DNA from: Fistularia commersonii | Lineage: Eukaryota; Chordata; Actinopteri; Syngnathiformes; Fistulariidae | Assembly (NCBI GenBank): GCA_037954325.1 | Contig: JBBMNZ010000081.1 | Coordinates: forward strand, 180,001 to 244,000 | Reading direction: 5' to 3' | Length of the DNA stretch: 64,000 nucleotides | Shown: in pieces, positions 1-11,505 of the stretch | How positions within the stretch are numbered: position 1 is the first letter of the stretch | Layout: each line of letters starts with the position of its first letter | The notes under the pieces: model-generated | Seen by the model: only the letters and a program-made list of their open reading frames with translations | What the model was told of the DNA's origin: nothing | The model's database searches: none | Translations under genes and position numbers: made by a program

Positions 1-525
1 GTGTGTGTGTGCGCGCGTGTGTGTGCGCGTGTGTTTTTGTGTGTGTGTGAGTGTGTTTAGGTGGGGGGGGGGGTACCAGGGCCCATAGCGGAGGAGCGGT
101 GGAGCTGAGAAGCGGAGGAGCGGAGTAGCGGAGGTATTGTTTCTCCTCTCAGAGGCGGGGAAGCTTGGGAGCTATTAGCACAGCTATGATGACTTAAGGT
201 GTGTGTGTGTGTGTTTGTGTGTTTGTGTGTTCTTGTGTGTGTGTGTGTGTGTGTGTGTGTTTGTGTGTGCGTTTGTGTATATGTGTGTGACAGTTTGTTT
301 AGGTGGGGGGGGGGGGGGCGCGGACAGGGGGTAGCTGGGTCTGGAGCGGATGAGCTGTGAAGCAGATGGAGCGCAGAAGCACGTCCCATAATTCTCCTGA
401 GTCCGGCGGATCGGGAGTACCAGGGCCTATAGCGGAGGAGCGGTGGAGCGGAGAAGCGGACCATTGGGCACACACATGTGAATGAGTTGATGAGCTAATG
501 TTTGTTTGGTTGTGGATGCGTTTCG

Positions 526-540
526 GCTAATGCTATTAGC
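526..540. repeat. Conserved hairpin in satellite leader (example copy)
   Basis: GCTAATGCTATTAGC is a perfect 6-bp inverted repeat (GCTAAT/ATTAGC) around a 3-nt loop. It recurs in nearly every satellite unit across the window with few changes, although the neighbouring (GT)n and G runs vary freely. Variant B units carry 'gctaatgctatcagc', which breaks one pair. Its function is unknown. Confidence 0.8.
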
Positions 541-1530
541 ACAACTATGATGACTTAATGTGTGTATGTGTGTCAGTGTGTGTGTGTGTGTGTGAGTGTC
601 TTTGTGTATGTGTGTGATAGTTTGTTTTGGTGGGGGGGGGGGGGGGGGGCGGTCGCGGACACGGACTACCAGGGCGCACACATGTGAATGAGTAGATGAG
701 CTAATGTTTGTTTGGTTGTGGATGCGTTTCGGCTAATGCTATTAGCACAGCTATGCTGACTTAATGTGTGTATGTGTGTCAGTGTGTGTGTGTGTGTGAG
801 TGTCTTTATGTATGTGTGTGACAATTTGTTTTGGTGGGGGGGGGGGACACGGAGTACCAGGGCGCACACATGTGAATGAGTGGATGAGCTAATGTTTGTT
901 TGGTTGTGGATGCGTTTCGGCTAAAGCTATTAGCACAGCTATGAAGACTTAAGGTGTGTGTATGTGTGTATGTGTGTGTCTGTGTGTGTGTGAGTGTCTT
1001 TGTGTGTGTGTGTGTGTGTGAGAGGCTCTTTTGGTGGGGGGGGGGGGGGGTCGCGGACAGGGAGTACCATTGGGCACACACATGTGAATGAGTGGATGAG
1101 CGAATGTTTGTTTGGTTGTGGATGCGTTTCGGCTAATGCTATTAGCACAGCTATGATGAGTTAAGGTGTGTGTGTATGTGTGTTTGTGTGTTTGTGTGTT
1201 TTTGTGTGTGTGTGAGTGATTTTGTGTGAGAGTTTGTTTAGGTGGGGGGGGGGGGAGTACCAGGGCCCATAGCGGAGGAGCGGTGGAGCTGAGAAGCGGA
1301 GGAGCAGAGGAGCGAAGGTAATGTTTCTTCTCTCAGAGGCGGAGCAGCTTGGGGGCAGCAGAACCCCTTAGACGGGCTAATGTGAGCATTCTCCGGACAT
1401 AGATCCCCCGAACGTATGATTGGAGCTCCCGGACCACTGGGCACACACATTGGAATGAGTGGATGAGCTAATGTTTGTTTGGTTGTGGATGTGTTTCGGC
1501 TAATGCTATTAGCACAGCTATGATGAGTTA

Positions 1531-1565
<35 letters not shown>

Positions 1566-1905
1566 TTTGTTTTTGTGTCTTTGTGAGTGTGTTCGTGTGT
1601 GTATGTGTGAGAGTTTGTTTAGGTGGGGCGGGGGGTACCAGGGCCCATCGCGGAGGAGCGGTGGAGCGGAGAAGCGGAGGAATGGAGGAGCGGAGGTAAT
1701 GTTTCTCTTCTCAAAGGCATTTTGGGTGCAGTAGGACGCCTTAGACCGGCCACTGTGAGCCTTCTCCAGATATAGATCCCCCGGATGTATGATTGGAGCT
1801 CCCGGACCATTGGGCACACACATGTGAATGAGTGGATGAGCTAATGTTTGTTTGGTAGTGGATGCGTTTCGGCTAATGCTATTAGCACAGCTATGATGAG
1901 TTAAG

Positions 1906-1979
<74 letters not shown>

Positions 1980-2689
1980 TGTGTGTGTTTATGTGTTTTT
2001 GTGTGTGTGTAAGTGTGTTTAGGTGGGGGGGGGGTACCAGGGCCAATAGCGGAGGAGCGGTGGAGCTGAGAAGCGGAGGAGCAGAGGAGCGGAGGTAATG
2101 TTTCTTCTCTCAGAGGTGGGGAAGCTTGGGGGCAGAAGAACCCCTTAGACGGCCTAATGTGAGTCTTCTCTGGAGATAGCTCCCCCAGACGTATGACCGG
2201 AGCTCCCAGACCTCTGGGCACATACATGTGAATGAGTGGATGAGCTAATGTTTGTTTGGTTGTGGATGCGTTTCGGCTAATGCTATTAGCACAGCTATGC
2301 TGACTTAATGTGTGTATGTGTGTCAGTGTGTGTGTGTGTGTGAGTGTTTTTGTGTATGTGTGTGATAGTTTGTTTTGGTGGGGGGGCGGACACGGAGTAC
2401 CAGAGCGAGCACATGTGAATGAGTGGATGAGCTAATGTTTGTTTGGTTGTGGATGCGTTTCGGCTAAAGCTATTAGCACAGCTATGAAGACTTAAGGTGT
2501 GTGTATGGCTGTGTCTGTGTGTGTGTGAGTGTCTTTGTTTGTGTGTGTGTGTGTGAGAGGCTCTTTTGGTGGGGGGGGGGTCGCGGACAGGGAGTACCAT
2601 TGGGCACACACATGTGAATGAGTGGATGAGCGAATGTTTGTTTGGTTGTGGATGCGTTTCGGCTAATGCTATTAGCACAGCTATGATGA

Positions 2690-3071
2690 GTTAAGGTGTG
2701 TGTGTATGTGTGTTTGTGTGTTTGTGTGTTTTTGTGTGTGTGTGAGTGATTTTGTGTGAGAGTTTGTTTAGGTAGGGGGGGGTGGGGTGGGAGTACCAGG
2801 GCCCATAGCGGAGGAGCGGTGGAGCTGAGAAGCGGAGGAGCAGAGGAGCGGTGGTAATGTTTCTTCTCTCAGAGGCGGAGCAGCTTGGGGGCAGCAGAAC
2901 CCCTTAGACGGGCTAATGTGAGCATTCTCCGGAAATAGATCCCCCGAACGTATGATTGGAGCTCCCGGACCACTGGGCACACACATGTGAATGAGTGGAT
3001 GAGCTAATGTTTGTTTGGTTGTGGATGCGTTTCGGCTAATGCTATTAGCACAGCTATGATGAGTTAAGGTG

Positions 3072-3123
<52 letters not shown>

Positions 3124-5248
3124 TGTCTTTGTGTGTGTTTGTGTGTTTTTGTGTGTGTGTGAGTGTGTTTAGGTGGGGGGGGGGTACCAGGGCCAATAGC
3201 GGAGGAGCGGTGGAGCTGAGAAGCGGAGGAGCAGAGGAGCGGAGGTAATGTTTCTTCTCTCAGAGGCGGGGAAGCTTGGGGGCAGAAGAACCCCTTAGAC
3301 GGCCTAATGTGAGCCTTCTCTGGAGATAGCTCCCCCAGACGTATGACCGGAGCTCCCAGACCTCTGGTCACATACATGTGAATGAGTGGATAAGCTAATG
3401 TTTGTGTGGTTGTGGATGCGTTTCGGCTAATGCTTTTAGCACAGCTATGATGACTTAAGGTGTGTATGTGTGTCTGTGTGTGTGTGTGTGTGAGTGTCTT
3501 TGTGTATGTGTGTGATAGTTTCTTTTGGTGGGGGGGGGTCGCGGACAGGGAGTACCTGGGCACACACATATGAATGAGTGGATGAGCTAATGTTTGTTTG
3601 GTTGTTGATGCGTTTCGGCTAATGCTATTTGCACAGCTATGATGAGTTAAGGTGTGTGTGTATGTGTGGGAGGAATGGAGGAGCGGAGGTAATTTTTCTC
3701 TTCTCAAAGGCAGAGGATGGGAAGTTTGGGTGCAGTAGGACGCCTTAGACCGGCCACTGTGAACCTTCTCCAGATATAGATCCCCCGGATGTATGATTGG
3801 AGCTCCCGGACCATTGGGCACACACATGTGAATGAGTGGATGAGCTAATGTTTGTTTGGTAGTGGATGCGTTTCGGCTAATGCTATTAGCACAGCTATGA
3901 TGACTTAAGGTGTTTGTGTGTGTGTGTGTTTGTGTGTTTCTTTGTTTGTGTGTTCTTGTGTGTGTGTGTGTGTGTGTGTGTTTGTTTGTGCGTTTGTGTA
4001 TATGTGTGTGACAGTTTGTTTAGGTGGGGGGGGGCGCGGACAGGGGGTAGCTGGGCCTGGAGCGGATGAGCTGTGAAGCGGATGGAGGGCAGAAGCACGT
4101 CCCATAATTCTCCTGAGTCCGGCGGATCAGGAGTACCAGGGCCTATAGCGGAGGAGCGGTGGAGCGGAGAAGCGGACCATTGGGCACATACATGTGAATG
4201 AGTTGATGAGCTAATGTTTGTTTGGATGTGGCTGCGTTTCGGCTAATGCTATTAGCACAGCTATGATGACTTAATGTGTGTATGTGTGTCAGTGTGTGTG
4301 TGTGTGAGTGTCTTTGTGTATGTGTGTGATAGTTTGTTTTGGTGGGGGGGGGGGGTCGCGGACACGGAGTAGCAGGGCGCACACATGTGAATGAGTGGAT
4401 GAGCTAATGTTTGTTTGGTTGTGGATGCGTTTCGGCTAATGCTGTTAGCACAGCTATGATGACTTAATGTGTGTATGTGTGTCAGTGTGTGTGTGTGTGT
4501 GAGTGTCTTTGTGTATGTGTGTGATAGTTTGTTTTGGTGGGGGGGGGGGGGGGGGGGGGGCGGACACGGAGTACCAGGGCGCACACATGTGAATGAGTGG
4601 ATGAGCTAATGTTTGTTTGGTTGTGGATGCGTTTCGGCTAAAGCTATTAGCACAGCTATGAAGACTTAAGGTGTGTGTATGTGTGTATGTTTGTGTCTGT
4701 GTGTGTGTCTTTGTGTGTGTGTGTGTGTGTGAGAGGCTCTTTTGGTGGGGGGGGGGGTCGCGGACAGGGACTACCATTGGGCACACACATGTGAATGAGT
4801 GTATGAGCGAATGTTTGTTTGGTTGCGGATGCGTTTCGGCTAATGCTATTAGCACAGCTATGATGAGTTAAGGTGTGTGTGTATGTGTGTTTGTGTGTTT
4901 GTGTGTTTTTGTGTGTGTGTGAGTGATTTTGTGTGAGAGTTTGTTTAGTTGGGGGGGGGGGGGGGGGGGAGTACCAAGGCCCATAGCGGAGGAGCGGTGG
5001 AGCTGAGAAGCGGAGGAGCAGAGGAGCGAAGGTAATGTTTCTTCTCTCAGAGGCGGAGCAGCTTGGGGGCAGCAGAACCCCTTAGACGGGCTAACGTGAG
5101 CATTCTCCGGACATAGATCCCCCGAACGTATGATTGGAGCTCCCGGACCACTGGGCACACACATGTGAATGAGTGGATGAGCTAATGTTTGTTTGGTTGT
5201 GGATGCGTCTCGGCTAATGCTATTAGCACAGCTATGATGAGTTAAGGT
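2690..5248 (+). repeat. 2.55-kb tandem duplication, copy 1
   Basis: This block of satellite S1 is repeated immediately downstream at an offset of about 2,550 bp. Rare variants are shared by the two copies: 'aggtaggggggggtgggg' at 2,769 and 5,320, a truncated unit starting 'gggaggaatggagg' at 3,668 and 6,219, and 'gatgcgtctcgg' at 5,203 and 7,752. The copies differ mainly in homopolymer and (GT)n length, which indicates a recent duplication. Exact edges are blurred by the repeats. Confidence 0.85.
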
Positions 5249-5623
5249 GTGTGTGTATGTGTGTTTGTGTGTTTGTGTGTTTTTGTGTGTGTGTGAGTGA
5301 TTTTGTGTGAGAGTTTGTTTAGGTAGGGGGGGGTGGGGGGGGGAGTACCAGGGCCCATAGCGGAGGAGCGGTGGAGCTGAGAAGCGGAGGAGCAGAGGAG
5401 CGGTGGTAATGTTTCTTCTCTCAGAGGCGGAGCAGCTTGGGGGCAGCAGAACCCCTTAGACGGGCTAATGTGAGCATTCTCCGGAAATAGATCCCCCGAA
5501 CGTATGATTGGAGCTCCCGGACCACTGGGCACACACATGTGAATGAGTGGATGAGCTAATGTTTGTTTGGTTGTGGATGCGTTTCGGCTAATGCTATTAG
5601 CACAGCTATGATGAGTTAAGGTG

Positions 5624-5673
<50 letters not shown>

Positions 5674-7791
5674 TGTCTTTGTGTGTGTTTGTGTGTTTTT
5701 GTGTGTGTGTGAGTGTGTTTAGGTGGGGGGGGGGTACCAGGGCCAATAGCGGAGGAGCGGTGGAGCTGAGAAGCGGAGGAGCAGAGGAGCGGAGGTAATG
5801 TTTCTTCTCTCAGAGGCGGGGAAGCTTGGGGGCAGAAGAACCCCTTAGACGGCCTAATGTGAGCCTTCTCTGGAGATAGCTCCCCCAGACGTATGACCGG
5901 AGCTCCCAGACCTCTGGTCACATACATGTGAATGAGTGGATAAGCTAATGTTTGTGTGGTTGTGGATGCGTTTCGGCTAATGCTTTTAGCACAGCTATGA
6001 TGACTTAAGGTGTGTATGTGTGTCTGTGTGTGTGTGTGTGTGAGTGTCTTTGTGTATGTGTGTGATAGTTTCTTTTGGTGGGGGGGGGGTCGCGGACAGG
6101 GAGTACCTGGGCACACACATATGAATGAGTGGATGAGCTAATGTTTGTTTGGTTGTTGATGCGTTTCGGCTAATGCTATTTGCACAGCTATGATGAGTTA
6201 AGGTGTGTGTGTATGTGTGGGAGGAATGGAGGAGCGGAGGTAATTTTTCTCTTCTCAAAGGCAGAGGATGGGAAGTTTGGGTGCAGTAGGACGCCTTAGA
6301 CCGGCCACTGTGAACCTTCTCCAGATATAGATCCCCCGGATGTATGATTGGAGCTCCCGGACCATTGGGCACACACATGTGAATGAGTGGATGAGCTAAT
6401 GTTTGTTTGGTAGTGGATGCGTTTCGGCTAATGCTATTAGCACAGCTATGATGACTTAAGGTGTTTGTGTGTGTGTGTGTTTGTGTGTTTCTTTGTTTGT
6501 GTGTTCTTGTGTGTGTGTGTGTGTGTGTGTGTTTGTTTGTGCGTTTGTGTATATGTGTGTGACAGTTTGTTTAGGTGGGGGGGGGCGCGGACAGGGGGTA
6601 GCTGGGCCTGGAGCGGATGAGCTGTGAAGCGGATGGAGGGCAGAAGCACGTCCCATAATTCTCCTGAGTCCGGCGGATCAGGAGTACCAGGGCCTATAGC
6701 GGAGGAGCGGTGGAGCGGAGAAGCGGACCATTGGGCACATACATGTGAATGAGTTGATGAGCTAATGTTTGTTTGGATGTGGCTGCGTTTCGGCTAATGC
6801 TATTAGCACAGCTATGATGACTTAATGTGTGTATGTGTGTCAGTGTGTGTGTGTGTGAGTGTCTTTGTGTATGTGTGTGATAGTTTGTTTTGGTGGGGGG
6901 GGGGGGTCGCGGACACGGAGTAGCAGGGCGCACACATGTGAATGAGTGGATGAGCTAATGTTTGTTTGGTTGTGGATGCGTTTCGGCTAATGCTGTTAGC
7001 ACAGCTATGATGACTTAATGTGTGTATGTGTGTCAGTGTGTGTGTGTGTGTGAGTGTCTTTGTGTATGTGTGTGATAGTTTGTTTTGGTGGGGGGGGGGG
7101 GGGGGGGGGCGGACACGGAGTACCAGGGCGCACACATGTGAATGAGTGGATGAGCTAATGTTTGTTTGGTTGTGGATGCGTTTCGGCTAAAGCTATTAGC
7201 ACAGCTATGAAGACTTAAGGTGTGTGTATGTGTGTATGTTTGTGTCTGTGTGTGTGTCTTTGTGTGTGTGTGTGTGTGTGAGAGGCTCTTTTGGTGGGGG
7301 GGGGGGTCGCGGACAGGGACTACCATTGGGCACACACATGTGAATGAGTGTATGAGCGAATGTTTGTTTGGTTGCGGATGCGTTTCGGCTAATGCTATTA
7401 GCACAGCTATGATGAGTTAAGGTGTGTGTGTATGTGTGTTTGTGTGTTTGTGTGTTTTTGTGTGTGTGTGAGTGATTTTGTGTGAGAGTTTGTTTAGTTG
7501 GGGGGGGGGGGGGGGGAGTACCAGGGCCCATAGCGGAGGAGCGGTGGAGCTGAGAAGCGGAGGAGCAGAGGAGCGAAGGTAATGTTTCTTCTCTCAGAGG
7601 CGGAGCAGCTTGGGGGCAGCAGAACCCCTTAGACGGGCTAACGTGAGCATTCTCCGGACATAGATCCCCCGAACGTATGATTGGAGCTCCCGGACCACTG
7701 GGCACACACATGTGAATGAGTGGATGAGCTAATGTTTGTTTGGTTGTGGATGCGTCTCGGCTAATGCTATTAGCACAGCTATGATGAGTTA

Positions 7792-7797
<6 letters not shown>
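5249..7797 (+). repeat. 2.55-kb tandem duplication, copy 2
   Basis: Second copy of the block at 2,690-5,248. Similarity ends at about 7,797, where this copy enters a longer (GT)n tract while copy 1 reads 'tatgtgtgtttg'. Confidence 0.85.
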
Positions 7798-7830
<33 letters not shown>

Positions 7831-9432
7831 TTTGTTTTTGTGTCTGTGTGAGTTTGTTCGTGTGTGTATGTGTGAGAGTTTGTTTAGGTGGGGGGGGGGT
7901 ACCAGGGCCCATCGCGGAGGAGCGGTGGAGCGGAGAAGCGGAGGAATGGAGGAGCGGAGGTAATGTTTCTCTTCTCAAAGGCAGAGGATGGGAAGTTTGG
8001 GTGCAGTAGGACGCCTTAGACCGGCCACTGTGAGCCTTCTCTGGAGATAGCTCCCCCAGACGTATGACCGAAGCTCCCAGACCTCTGGGCACATACATGT
8101 GAATGAGTGGATGAGCTAGTGTTTGTGGTTGTGGATGCGTTTCGGCTAATGCTTTTAGCACAGCTATGATGACTTAAGGTGTGTATGCGTGTCTGTGTGT
8201 GTGTGTGCGTGAGTGTCTTTGTGTATGTGTGTGATAGTTTCTTTTGGTGGGGGGGGGTCGCGGACAGGGAGTACCAGGGCACACACATGTGAATGAGTGG
8301 ATGAGCTAATGTTTGTTTGGTTGTGGATGCGTTTTGGCTAATGCTATTAGCACAGCTATGAAGACTTAAAGTGTGTGTATGTGTGTATGTGTGTGTCTGT
8401 GTGTGTGTGTGAGTGTCTTTGTGTGTGTGTGTGTGTGTGAGAGGCTCTTTTGGTGGGGGGGGGTGTCGCGGACAGGGAGTACCAGGGCCAAGAGCGGATG
8501 AGCTGAGGAGCGGAGGAAGGCAGAAGCTCGGCCCGTGATTCGCTTATGTCCAGCGGTTCGGGAATTCCAGGGCCCAAAGCAGAGGAGCAGTGGAGCTGAG
8601 AAGCGGAGGAGCGGAGGTGATGTTTATTCTCTCAGAGGCAGGGAAGCTTGGGGGTAGCAGAACCCCTTAGATGGGCTAATGTGAGCATTCTCCAGACATA
8701 GATCCTCCGGTCGTATGATTGGAGCTGCCGGACCATTGGGCACACACATGTGAATGAGTGGATGAGCTAATGTTTGTTTGGTTGTGGATGCGTTTCGGCT
8801 AATGCTATTAGCACAGCTATGATCAGTTAAGGTCTGTGTGTATGTGTGTGTGTGTTTGGGTGTGTGTGTGTGTCTGTGTGTGTGTGTGAGAGTTTGTTTA
8901 GGTGGGGGGGGTTGCGGACAGGGAGTACCAAGGCCTCGAGCGGATGAGCTGAGGAGCAGAGCAGGGCAGAAGCCCGGCCCGTGATTCCCTTATATCCAGC
9001 GGTTCGGGAGTTCCAGGGCCCAAAGCGGAAAGGCGGAGGAGTGGAGAAGCGGAGGAGTGGAGGAGAGCAGAAGCACGTCACGCAATTCTCCTGAGTTCGC
9101 AGGATCAGGAGTACCAGGGCCCATAGCGGAGGAGCGGAGGTGTTGAGAAGCGGAGGAGCAGAGGAGCGATATTATATTTCTCTTCTCAAAGGCGGGGAAG
9201 CTTGGGGGCAGCAGGATCCCTTAGACCGGCCAATGTGTGCCTTCTCCGAACATAGATGCCCCGGACGTATGCCCGGAGCTCCCAGACCTCTGGGCACATA
9301 CATGTGAATGAGTGGATGAGCTAATGTTTGTTTGGTTGTGGATGCGTTTCGGCTAATGCTATCAGCACAGCTATGATGACTTAAGGTGTGTGTGTGTGTG
9401 TGTTTTTGTGTGTTTGTGTGTTCTTGTGTGTG

Positions 9433-9464
<32 letters not shown>

Positions 9465-9519
9465 CGTTTGTGTATATGTGTGTGACAGTTTGTTTAGGTG
9501 GGGGGGGGCCGCGGACAGG

Positions 9520-9555
9520 GGGTTAGGGTTAGGGTTAGGGTTAGGGTTAGGGTTA
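9520..9555 (+). repeat. Interstitial telomere-type repeat (GGGTTA)6
   Basis: Six uninterrupted GGGTTA hexamers sit directly after the 'gcggacagg' module of a satellite unit, in place of the usual 'gagtaccagg' spacer. The vertebrate telomere repeat is TTAGGG. The array is short and embedded in satellite, so this is an interstitial telomeric sequence and not a chromosome end. Confidence 0.9.
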
Positions 9556-9779
9556 ACAAGGCCCATAGCGGAGGAACGGTGAAGCGGAGAAGCAGAGGAG
9601 CGGAGGAGCGGAGGTAATGTTTCTCTTCTCAAACGCAGAGGAGGGGAAGTTTGGGGGCAGCAGGGCGCCTTAGACTGGCCAATGTGAGCCTTCTCTAGGA
9701 CATAGGTCCCCCGGACGGATGATTCGAGCTCCCGGACCATTGGGCACACACATGTGCATGAGTGGATGAGCTAATGTTT

Positions 9780-9784
9780 GTTTG
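9780..9784 (+). repeat. Target-site duplication of copia-A1, 5' side
   Basis: GTTTG precedes the 5' LTR and is repeated directly after the 3' LTR at 14,624-14,628. Removing the element and one GTTTG restores the satellite leader 'tgtttgtttggttgtgg'. A 5-bp duplication is typical of Ty1/copia integrase. Confidence 0.9.
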
Positions 9785-10140
9785 ATTTGAGATAGGTGAT
9801 CTCATTAGTTTTATTTGAGTTTACATTCTAGTATACATATGTGGTATTTGTATATACTCTCAGGAAATGTATGGCACTTTATGACAAGGTTTGGGACTTG
9901 TTTTAGTTTTTCGCGACTGTTCAGCTAACTTGACGTTAACTTCTACGTCAGTGTTTTCTTTTTTGGTATAGCGCTGCTGGCGGGAATTTTCCCTCACTCT
10001 GTACTGTACATGTCCCATGGCTAACCGATGTTGATTCCCGGAGCTGTGAAGAAGAAAATAAAAGACGATTCAAACAAGGCAAACTTGTGAATTCCTTCCG
10101 AAACATGGAAAACGAAGAAGCTGCAAACTTAAACGCAACA
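9785..10140 (+). repeat. 5' LTR of copia-A1
   Basis: 356 bp, ending in GCAACA. The other LTRs begin TGTTGA; here the first two bases are AT instead of TG, a terminal mutation. An AATAAA polyadenylation signal lies at 10,057-10,062, and the gag start codon lies inside the LTR at 10,105. Confidence 0.93.
10057..10062 (+). promoter_or_regulatory. AATAAA polyadenylation signal in copia-A1 5' LTR
   Basis: AATAAA within 'gaagaaaataaaagacg', about 78 bp before the LTR end. It would place the R/U5 border near 10,075-10,095, which puts the gag ATG (10,105) in U5. The same signal is present in the other copia-A LTRs. Confidence 0.6.
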
Positions 10141-11505
10141 GGTTATGGGCCCAGGCTACGAACAAAAGGAGGAAGATGGCAACGTTTGGTTGCCGATGGA
10201 GACGAAAACAACTACGAGCTTTGGGAAGTAAAGTTTCTGGGACACATGCGACTTGAAGGTTTGAAAGAGACAATTCTTTCAACTGTTGAGCCCGACCCAG
10301 GTAAAAATTCAGAATGCTACGCTGAGCTTATCCAGTTCCTCGATGATAAAAGTCTATCATTGGTAATGAGGGAAGCCGCAGATGACGGTCGAAAAGCTTT
10401 GAAAATATTACGGGATCATTATGCCAGCCAGGGTAAGCCCAGAATTATTTCCCTGTACAGCGAACTATGCTCACTCAAGAAGGAACCCGACGAAACAATA
10501 ACAGATTACATTATCAGAGCAGAAAAGGCAGTCACCGCTCCGAGAAACACAAAACAGGTGATAAGTGATGAGCTGATGATCGCTATGGTTATGAAAGGGC
10601 TTCCAGAACCATACAAGCCCTTCGTCATTCATGTAACTCAGAGCAGTGAAGAAATGACGTTTATTCAGTTCAAGAGTAAACTAAGAAGTTATGAAGAGAC
10701 TGAAAAGTTTGACAGCAAAACCAAATCAGACAATGTCATGAAAGTGGACATGTCAACCGTGATCTGCTATGGATGTGGAAACCGTGGCCATATGTCAAAA
10801 GCTTGTCACCAAAAATCAGGGCCAAAATGGTGCAGCTATCACAGAAGCGCAACCCACACCGATGAGACATGCAGAAGAAAATCCAAGCCCAAAGAAGACT
10901 CGGTCAAACAAAACACAGACATCCAAGACAAAGATAAGGAAGATGAGCAAACTTTTGTATTCAAGGTCAGTCAAAAAGTCCCTCCGGAAAATATCAGAAA
11001 AAATGGACTGATGGTAGACTGTGGCGCTACATCACACATCATAACACAAGAAGACAAATTCACAAGATTTGATGAGTTTTTCAACCCAAACAAACATTAC
11101 ATGGAGCTAGCAGACGGGACCAGAAGAAACAAAGTGGCACTAAAAAGAGGTGATGCAGAAGTGTTACTCCAGGACATTGAAGGAAAACCTGTCCTGGTAA
11201 CCTTAAGGGGAGCCTTATTCATCCCATCATATCCTCAGGACTTCATATCGGTGAAGGCAGCCACAGCTGATGGAGCCAGCGTGATATTCAAAGAAGGAGA
11301 GAACAGATTCATAACCAAAGAAGGAACAATTTTCAGCATTGAGGAATGTGACAGACTCTACTACATAAGAACGGTAAATTATCAACAACTTTATGATGAT
11401 ACAGTAAATGACATGATGTCCAGGGATAAAGTAAACTGAACTTGTGATGTCAAAACATGGCATGAGATTATGAGACACCGCAATGTAAAAGATGTATTAA
11501 AATGA
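10105..11505 (+). pseudogene. Gag and protease part of copia-A1 polyprotein
   Basis: This is the capsid and nucleic-acid-binding Gag plus aspartic protease, which package and process the element. The ATG at 10,105 is in the LTR; the frame reads through the primer-binding site and then into a conserved Gag region ('ENNYELWEVKFLGHMR'). A CCHC zinc knuckle (CYGCGNRGHMSKAC, residues about 220-233) and a second Cys/His cluster (CSYHRSATHTDETC) follow. The protease motif DCGATSH is at residues about 304-310. The part downstream of protease leads to the integrase zinc-binding region. A TGA at 11,437 replaces a Leu codon (TTA in copia-A2), and a second TGA at 11,503 is shared with copia-A2. Confidence 0.9.
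10141..10154 (+). promoter_or_regulatory. Primer-binding site, initiator tRNA-Met half-tRNA type
   Basis: GGTTATGGGCCCAG starts at the base after the LTR. It is the reverse complement of the anticodon stem and loop of animal initiator tRNA-Met (CTGGGCCCATAACC), not of a tRNA 3' end. Drosophila copia is known to prime from a 39-nt 5' half of this tRNA. The site is also translated within the gag frame. Confidence 0.85.

Larger units (their letters stand above)
1..9784. repeat. Mosaic satellite array S1
   Basis: Tandem and irregular copies of a modular non-coding unit fill this stretch. Modules in order are: (i) a leader with 'ggatgagctaatgtttg', 'tggatgcgtttcggc' and the hairpin GCTAATGCTATTAGC (for example 526-540); (ii) a (GT)n tract of variable length; (iii) 'gtttaggt' followed by 8-25 G; (iv) 'gcggacagggagtaccagggcc'-type spacer; (v) a short block of GCGGAGGA-like octamers; (vi) a tail with 'aagcttgggggcag', 'gacatagatcccccgga' and the palindrome CACATGTG. 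Units are about 100-450 bp because modules are often missing. The + strand is strongly G-rich. Open frames on both strands encode only His-Thr, Cys-Val or Ser-Ala-Pro-Leu-Arg repeats and are not genes. I do not recognise a named satellite family. Confidence 0.9.

Noticed and set aside
7205..8161. 318-codon open frame on the minus strand and dozens of similar frames in 1-9,700 and 30,300-37,300
   Set aside because: Composition is His-Thr, Cys-Val and Ser-Ala-Pro-Leu-Arg repeats from (GT)n, G runs and octamers. The frames run across unit boundaries and change with tract length between duplicate copies.
9520..9555. True chromosome end
   Set aside because: Only six hexamers, with satellite on both sides.
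1..9784. Centromeric satellite
   Set aside because: Array and higher-order duplications would fit, but unit length is irregular and there is no CENP-B box or chromatin evidence. Left as unassigned satellite.
10070..10282. Minus-strand frames inside copia-A (also 13,122-13,556, 13,829-14,065 and equivalents in A2)
   Set aside because: Shadows of the sense coding frame, with no homology or start context of their own.
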